64,000 nt of DNA, taken from NCBI RefSeq assembly GCF_964204645.1, contig NC_134030.1:6756278-6820277 (forward strand). The letters are read 5' to 3'. Source of the stretch: Tubulanus polymorphus (taxonomy: Eukaryota; Nemertea; Palaeonemertea; Tubulaniformes; Tubulanidae). Position 1 is the first letter of the stretch; every line of letters begins with the position of its first letter. Below, piece after piece: positions 48,100 to 64,000 of this stretch. A program made the translations under genes and the position numbers. The notes under the pieces are model-generated. The model saw nothing but the letters and a program-made list of their open reading frames with translations. It ran no database searches and was not told the DNA's origin.

Positions 48100-48190
48100 A
48101 AATTTATAACTATCTTCTGCGAGTGTCGAATCCTACGTGTGCGCGGTTAAACTGGCATAAAACACTAGCTGCGAGCACGCGTTTTATAGC
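48100..48190 (-). promoter_or_regulatory. TATA promoter and 5' UTR exon of the secreted-peptide gene
   Basis: On the minus strand TATAAAA (48188..48182) is followed about 30 bases later by a probable transcription start near 48155. A short leader ends at the donor ATTT/GTGAGT (junction 48100). It would splice to the acceptor TTCATAGCAG about 15 bases before the start codon exon at 47148. A strong TATA box with a tiny leader exon is typical of highly expressed tissue-specific secreted-product genes. Confidence 0.5.
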
Positions 48191-49960
48191 ATGTGTAAAT
48201 TGTTCGTTTGCAGAAAAATCGTTTATGTAAATGTTTACCTAATACCCCAGCGCTGAATATATTTCAAGACGTCGTCTGGATAGGATTTCGAAAATAGTCA
48301 ATAGACCGATAGGAAATAATATCAGCAATCTAATATTTCAACAAAGGCAATTGTATAATTCGTTGATCGAACGCAGATGGGGGCTGAATCCGATAACTAC
48401 GGATAACAACGTTTAGGAAAAACTTATTTCGTGGAGTGACCCAATCTAATCGCAATAGTGGAAACTTTATTGACAATAGGCTGAAAGAAGCCGTCGATTC
48501 ACGGAACCAGAGGGTATCGACGATATCGACGAAGGGATTGATTCATCGCAAAAAGGACGTATATATCGAAACTAGAGGTTCCGGGTTTGTAAATAGGCCC
48601 ATAGCCTTGGTAATCTCAATACGACATGAATGGCGTTTTAACTTACTTGTCTTAAGTCTATTCATTTTTGTTTGTCCACTATCTTTTTGGATATTTCGCT
48701 TAATTTTCGACGTGCATACCTCAAATAGGTCTTAATCGAATCAGTAGAGTTGTGCAGTCCAGATAAATCATCGTTTTTATATCCATTTTGTAACGAGTTG
48801 AAGGATTGATGAATATTCTCGAAAATTGGGCTTTAAATCGGCGTTTAATTTTAGTTGGGGAGGTGAAAAAGAGCGATGCATTCGATTTTTGTAACTTGAA
48901 GAAAAGTGCCACCGTCTGTCTTAATATCACACAGATGATAAAGGTATCGGTACTGTTATGTGCGAAGTTGAATCGTAGTCAATGGGCGTCCATTTCCGAA
49001 AGTTTCAGATGATCCCCCGCGATGTCGGGAGCAGGCTCTATGATATACTTGACACTGGATTCGGTAAGGTCATCATAGAACACCTTCTGCGAGTTAATTT
49101 AAGGGGAAAACATAGAAACGTCCAAACTAAATTTCTGGAACAACATTAAATTTCTTTTTCTTAAAATAGTTTTTGCTTGTAAAATGAAATAACCATTTTA
49201 CGGGCGATTCTAAGGCGAACGGAATTCATCATTTGAAAGCCAACAACATACCATGAAAAATAGGTAGTTAGAAAAGTGAATGACAAATCATGGATAAAGC
49301 GGGATGCGACAATAAATACCATCGTGTTCTGTTCTACCATTCACCGGTCACACCAATGCGAGCACGTTTACGATTTGTTTTATTGATTACTGAAAAAATC
49401 GTTTACGAAAATGTTTGCACAAACCCATCAGTAGTTTTGATTATTAAAACGAATGGATTTACTTTCGAATTATCGATAGTCGTTATGAAAAAGTATTGAC
49501 AAAGCGCCAATAATTCGACAATAGTAACAAGTTTTCTCTCAGTCTAACATGGTACCCAACTCAATTAGTGGGTACCGTTAGAGTCGAGTGTAGGTATACT
49601 TCTTCGATATGGCGAACAAACAAGTCCTCAAAGGTGAAATTTCACGAACCAAACGAATGATGTAATAAGTCGATAAGTCGTCTTATGTGCATATATAATA
49701 ACCATAATTTTCCAGTAATATTGAAGAAAGTCCATATACTTTCTAATTCGTACCAATTCGTGAAAATCCATCGCCATACATTTACTCAACATAATAAATA
49801 TGGAATATCAGGAAATATACGCGGGATTAAGTCAAAAGCCCTAATAATGCAAGATAACAGGATAAGTATTCGAATTCTGATTTTCTCTGATAACACTAAT
49901 TCAAAATCTTTACAATAAAACCATAAACACATATTTAAATCTTTCATGTCTAAAAGAACA

Positions 49961-49966
49961 TTTATT
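49961..49966 (-). promoter_or_regulatory. Candidate HMBS poly(A) signal
   Basis: AATAAA on the minus strand about 500 bases beyond the HMBS stop codon. Other variants occur nearer, so the true end of the transcript is uncertain. Confidence 0.35.
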
Positions 49967-50467
49967 AAATACTACCATCATATAAATGTATTACATGCAC
50001 AGGTTTTAGATCATTTAAAAATTGTAAGTAAAAAGAAAAAAAGTTCAAAATTTTGACAAATATATTGGCACAAGTCTTTTAAACTAGAGCGCATGGACTT
50101 TGATGGGATAGATGGAATCTCTTTCGAAATAGCATGTTTGAATTTACAAAATTAAAGCAGATTTGCAAACCCTAACACAAATTGTACTTATGCGAAGCAA
50201 AGCATAATTGAGTAAATATAAATAACCTGTTTTGAAAAAGTTCATGAACTGCAAGCAAAACCAAAATCAATCGTTGAATCATTTACTCCCTGACCCTGGC
50301 CAATTCGTTACCAATCATGTGGGAAAAACCTTGTGACAGGACTCAGTTGAAATTCCTAATTCCCTGAGATAAAATCTCCGAATACTTAACTCGGTAAGTA
50401 AACGTCTTCTAACCAGAGAATTTTGAACATTACGAAATTTTCAGTCTGTCCAAAGTCTATTACGCGG

Positions 50468-60625
<10,158 letters not shown>

Positions 60626-61314
60626 TATTAGTACCGTTTTTGGCCCATGAAGTGTGAAGTTCTTCAAGTTGATGAGTTGAGATGTTGAAGTTGGTTTATC
60701 AGCTTGTGTAGGTCAAGTGAAGTAGCGCCCTCCTCATATTGGGGGTCGTTTAAAAAACAACAACATCAACGCCAACTCTGGGTTTACAATGGCATCTGAT
60801 CAAAGAGGAAAAGCGAAAAGAAAATCTATTTGCTGGATTAGGAAAAGTATTTACATTGAAAACTAGATGTTCGGCAGTGGGTTTCGAACCTACAATACAG
60901 CGCTGAAAAGTAAACATTCACCCTTTTCTAACCGGCAATGATTGAATTGTGGATACTAATGGTGGCGCCACTAGACGGGCCATTATTCACAAAATAGTGC
61001 GCAAAAGCCGCTGAAATAATTAGGCATGTTTTTCACGAAAATAATGACATATTGTATAAACGGTGAATTGGTAATTCAAACATTAGAGATACGATTGTAT
61101 TTCCTAGTGATTCAATAGCTTTTGAATGCTTTCGGTGGAGCGATACGATTCGACGACGTGGCCGTAAACACGTCGCGTAGGACGAAGTGTTGTTCGGCTC
61201 CTACACCATCACGGATGTCAAAAAATTTCAAGTGAAGTCTAAAAGAGGTGTATTATTTCAATATTTTGCGGCGTTTTCACCCAAGACTAGATCAAAACTA
61301 CGCTTTTTAACAAC
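60626..61314. promoter_or_regulatory. Shared divergent promoter region HMBS / ARCN1
   Basis: 689 bp separate the start codons of two divergent housekeeping genes, so both promoters must lie here. No TATA box is placed for either, which fits housekeeping promoters. It contains a B-box-like tRNA remnant around 60880 (minus strand GTAGGTTCGAAACCCAC). Confidence 0.6.
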
Positions 61315-63868
61315 ATGGTAAGGTTTTTCTGATATGTGCATTTTCAATTTCGATGATTGTTGGGTAAAATCGGTGTAAAATCTGCCGATATGTGGCTTGG
61401 GCACAGGGGTTTGGCGATGGGCTTGGATTTTATTTCCGGGTTGTTGATAATCTCGCGAGAATGGCGCTAAATATGAACTGCGAATAAATTCAAAATATCA
61501 CGGAAATACCTTGTGTTTATATTGTTTATTTATCCGCTATAAAGTTCTGATAAACAATTGGTCGTTAAGAATCATTATCAGACGGTCGTCATGCTTTACT
61601 ATATAAAATCACAAGGGATGAAACGCCAGGCCTCCGCTGTACTTAAATTTTCAGCCAGAAAGTTGGGACAGTCACGTGACATTCTGATGGCGTCATCGCA
61701 TTTAAAACTTCAACACGAAAAGTTAACATATTCACAGACCGATATCAATTGTCAGATTATGATTCATATGAAATAAATAACTTATAAGGAATAAATTATG
61801 ACGAAATATATAATTCATAGTAAAAAATGCATTTGAATGTAAGTTATTCTCAAATATTTTTCGTATCATAGTTTCCATCTTATATAGCTTCAGGTTCGCG
61901 TTCAGTCAAATAAGAAGCGTTAAGTCACGTGACTGTCCCAACTTTCTGGCTGGCACAACTCTGAAGGCGTTTCATCCCTTGTTCTTTTATATAGTAGCGT
62001 GACGACCGTCTGATAATGATTCTTAACGACCAATTGTTTATCGAAACTTTATAGCGGATAAATAAACAATATAAACACAAGGTATTTCCGTGATATTTTG
62101 AATTTATTCGCAATTCATATTTAGCGCCATTCTCGCGAGATTATCAACAACCCGGAAATAAAATCCAAGCCCATCGCCAAACCCCTGTGGGCTTGGGTTG
62201 GAAAAACACTTCCGTGTTCTCAAATCTCACTTCCATTCCTGTCCACAGATTTTCTGTCACCTCTCTTTGGCTCAATCATTCCACAATCCATCTTCTAGCT
62301 TAGTAAAGTGCTGGATGAATATGGGATTGGAACTATACCATACCTCCTGTGGGATGGAAGACCTAGCTACGCTACGTGGCCATAAGACAGGTTAACAGGT
62401 GTGACCCCAAATAAATCTGAATCTATCAGTGTAATGAATTTGATAGATGCGAGTAGTCTTATTAGGCACTTGGAAGGAGAGCGTCAGTCACTTTGAGCAC
62501 AGGCCAATCATATACTGGAACTGATCAAAGATAGACGCCGTTGTCTGTTGGTTCATTTGGTTCAAGTCAAGGACTGATTTCTTGATTTCACAAGAACAAA
62601 TTTCGTTTTCGATCTTGAGACAACGAAGGTTTGCTATCATTCAAAGCCTACTGTCTAACCCTTATAACACAAGCGCCACAAAGTTAGTGCAAAACTGCAG
62701 GGATCTTACACACAGGTGGTATATTTGTTATTTAGTTAGAATTTGAAAACAACTGTTTTCATTGATTTTAGGTGCTTTTGGCCGCGGCTGTTTGCAACAA
62801 GGCTGGTAAAGGTAAGCAAAGCTGTAAAGAACTAACATCTATGCAACGATTTTTTGGTGGATTACTTGAACCACCAGATTTACCTAATGCTTGTTTAAAT
62901 TATTTCTTGGTCTAAAAGACTGGGCGTTTGGACTGTTCGTGGCCATTTTATTTGAACGCCATGAAATGGACTTTAAAACTAATGTGTTATGTTTTCTTAT
63001 TTTAGCCATTGTGTCGCGACAATTTGTCGAGATGACCCGTTCGCGCATTGAAGGCTTGTTGGCGGCATTTCCAAAATTAATGAACACTGGTAAACAGCAT
63101 ACGTTCGTTGAAACTGAAAGCGTGCGCTACGTGTATCAACCGTTAGAGAAACTTTACGTGCTTTTGATCACGACGAAAGCTAGCAATATTCTCGAGGATC
63201 TAGAAACTCTTCGTCTATTTGCGCGTGTGGTGAGTAAATTTTAAAGATTTAATCAACAGGGTTTTTATAGGTCAGAGAATTCCGGTTTGATTTTTCCCTA
63301 CGAGGAAAATCAAGGAATTCTTGACAATCATAGAAAAGGGGTGCCACTTTTCGCCAGTTTTTCACCAGTAAAACAACTGCTAATACCTCAAATGCTCTGA
63401 CTTTTCTGAAAATCATAGAAAAGAGGTGCCACTTTTCACCAGTAAAACAACCGCTAATACCTCAAATGTTCTGACTTTTCTGAAAATCATAGAAAAGTCA
63501 GGGTATTTCACTTTTAGTGTCTTGTTGTTTTTGCTTGTGACAAGTGCATATGTTTGAAATTTAACCAGGGAACTTGATGGTCAGGGGTCAGTAAAATATC
63601 ACAGAATATTCTATTCCTGATCTGTAAGAACCCGAATAAAGGAATTCCAGAAATATATTAACATTTGATATTTTTCTGTTTATGACAGATTCCTGAATAT
63701 TCGCGTAATTTGGAAGAAAATGAGATCATCAATAACGCATTTTCTCTAATTTTCGCGTTCGACGAAATTGTAGCTCTCGGTTATCGCGAGAATGTTAATT
63801 TGGCGCAGATTCGAACATTCACAGAAATGGACTCCCACGAGGAAAAGGTTTTCCAGGCTGTACGACAG
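61315..63868 (+). CDS. ARCN1: Coatomer subunit delta (delta-COP), 5' part
   Basis: Delta-COP is part of the F-subcomplex of the COPI coat, which returns vesicles from Golgi to ER. Four exons are in the window: 61315..61317 (only the ATG), 62772..62811, 63006..63229 and 63689..63868. They give the first 149 residues with consistent phases; the gene continues to the right. The N-terminus [21 protein letters not shown], then [73 protein letters not shown] and [12 protein letters not shown] are strongly conserved from yeast to human and form the longin-like domain. The single-codon first exon is followed by a 1.45-kb intron carrying a hAT-like foldback element. The call is near certain. Confidence 0.95.
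61402..62189. mobile_element. 788-bp hAT-like foldback transposon with 8-bp target duplication
   Basis: Two long inverted arms (61402..61680 and 61924..62189) are almost identical over about 270 bp and surround a 243-bp unique loop. The ends read CACAGGGGTTTGGCGATGGG inward on both sides. A perfect 8-bp direct repeat, GGCTTGGG, flanks it at 61394..61401 and 62190..62197; 8-bp duplications with CAGGG-type ends are typical of hAT elements. No transposase is encoded. The few mismatches between arms and the perfect duplication indicate a recent insertion into ARCN1 intron 1. Confidence 0.85.
63328..63500. repeat. Tandem repeat, 2.2 copies of about 85 bp
   Basis: Units start with TCATAGAAAAG at 63328, 63413 and 63487. 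The second copy lacks about 10 bases (GCCAGTTTTT) present in the first; otherwise they differ at a few positions. It lies in the ARCN1 intron after exon 3. Its AATTCC/TTTTCC-rich sequence resembles tracts near 54.5 and 55.8 kb. Confidence 0.8.
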
Positions 63869-64000
63869 GTAAGAGCTGCTTGATTCAGGTGGTCGCACAA
63901 TGAATGCCTTTAACAGGTTGTTCCATAGAGCTAAGTAATGGCAAACAGTACTGGTGTCGGCTTTTGATGACAGGTATTAATTTGAAATAATTCTTACTAG

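Larger units (their letters stand above)
47149..50467. other. Secreted-peptide 5' region and gap to HMBS
   Basis: 3.3 kb. The left third is the first intron and promoter of the secreted-peptide gene (to about 48190). The rest is intergenic, up to the HMBS 3' UTR, with an HMBS AATAAA on the minus strand at 49966..49961. Plus-strand open frames at 47284..47679 (131 codons) and 48436..48735 (99 codons) have no recognisable features and no flanking exons; I do not call them genes. Confidence 0.5.

Noticed and set aside
48436-48735. 99-codon open frame with a hydrophobic C-terminal helix
   Set aside because: There is no homology I recognise and no supporting signals. A single hydrophobic stretch is common in AT-rich chance frames.
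60850-60930. tRNA gene suggested by GTAGGTTCGAAACCCAC
   Set aside because: The T-arm is imperfect, the acceptor stem has no partner and no D-arm is found; it is at most a tRNA-derived remnant.

Overview
This is a piece of an animal nuclear genome, AT-rich and intron-rich, with GT-AG introns, AT microsatellites, foldback transposon remnants and one LINE fragment. It is probably from a lophotrochozoan such as a mollusc. The calponin-like gene has five calponin repeats, as described for molluscan calponin-like proteins, and there is a large cysteine-rich secretin-type receptor and an apolipoprotein-L-like gene. The species cannot be named from the sequence alone. All gene models below were built by hand from splice signals, reading phase and recognisable protein families.

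Layout from left to right. The last exon of an organic anion transporter (SLCO/OATP) ends at 1202 (+). It converges on an 11-exon SLC49A4/DIRC2-type lysosomal MFS transporter (1616..6753, -). A 10-exon Lifeguard/TMBIM gene (8374..11809, +) follows, with three pogo/Tigger-like foldback elements in and after it. Two unrelated G-protein-coupled receptors lie on the minus strand: a secretin/methuselah-like receptor with a large cysteine-rich ectodomain (16916..19577) and a rhodopsin-class receptor (21400..23540) with a likely upstream promoter exon near 27.3 kb. A calponin-like gene (28670..37470, +) appears to have three alternative first exons. A 5'-truncated LINE reverse-transcriptase fragment (about 38.54 to 39.88 kb) separates it from an RIIa-domain (SPA17/CABYR-like) gene on the minus strand, whose last exon is a 27-bp coding minisatellite of about 60 copies. 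Next come a small four-exon secreted-peptide gene (44792..48155, -) and the complete haem-biosynthesis gene HMBS (50468..60625, -). HMBS hosts an intronless apolipoprotein-L-like gene on the opposite strand (57058..57915, +). HMBS is divergent from ARCN1 (delta-COP; 61315 to beyond the window, +), whose first intron carries a fresh 788-bp hAT-like foldback element with a perfect 8-bp target duplication.

The genes do not form a pathway or operon. They are independent housekeeping (HMBS, ARCN1, SLC49A4, Lifeguard), muscle (calponin), cilium/sperm-type (RIIa) and signalling (two GPCRs, secreted peptide) genes. The least expected items are the ApoL-like gene nested in HMBS, the unrecognised 73-residue secreted peptide with a compact TATA promoter, the three-start calponin gene and the RIIa plus acidic-repeat protein.
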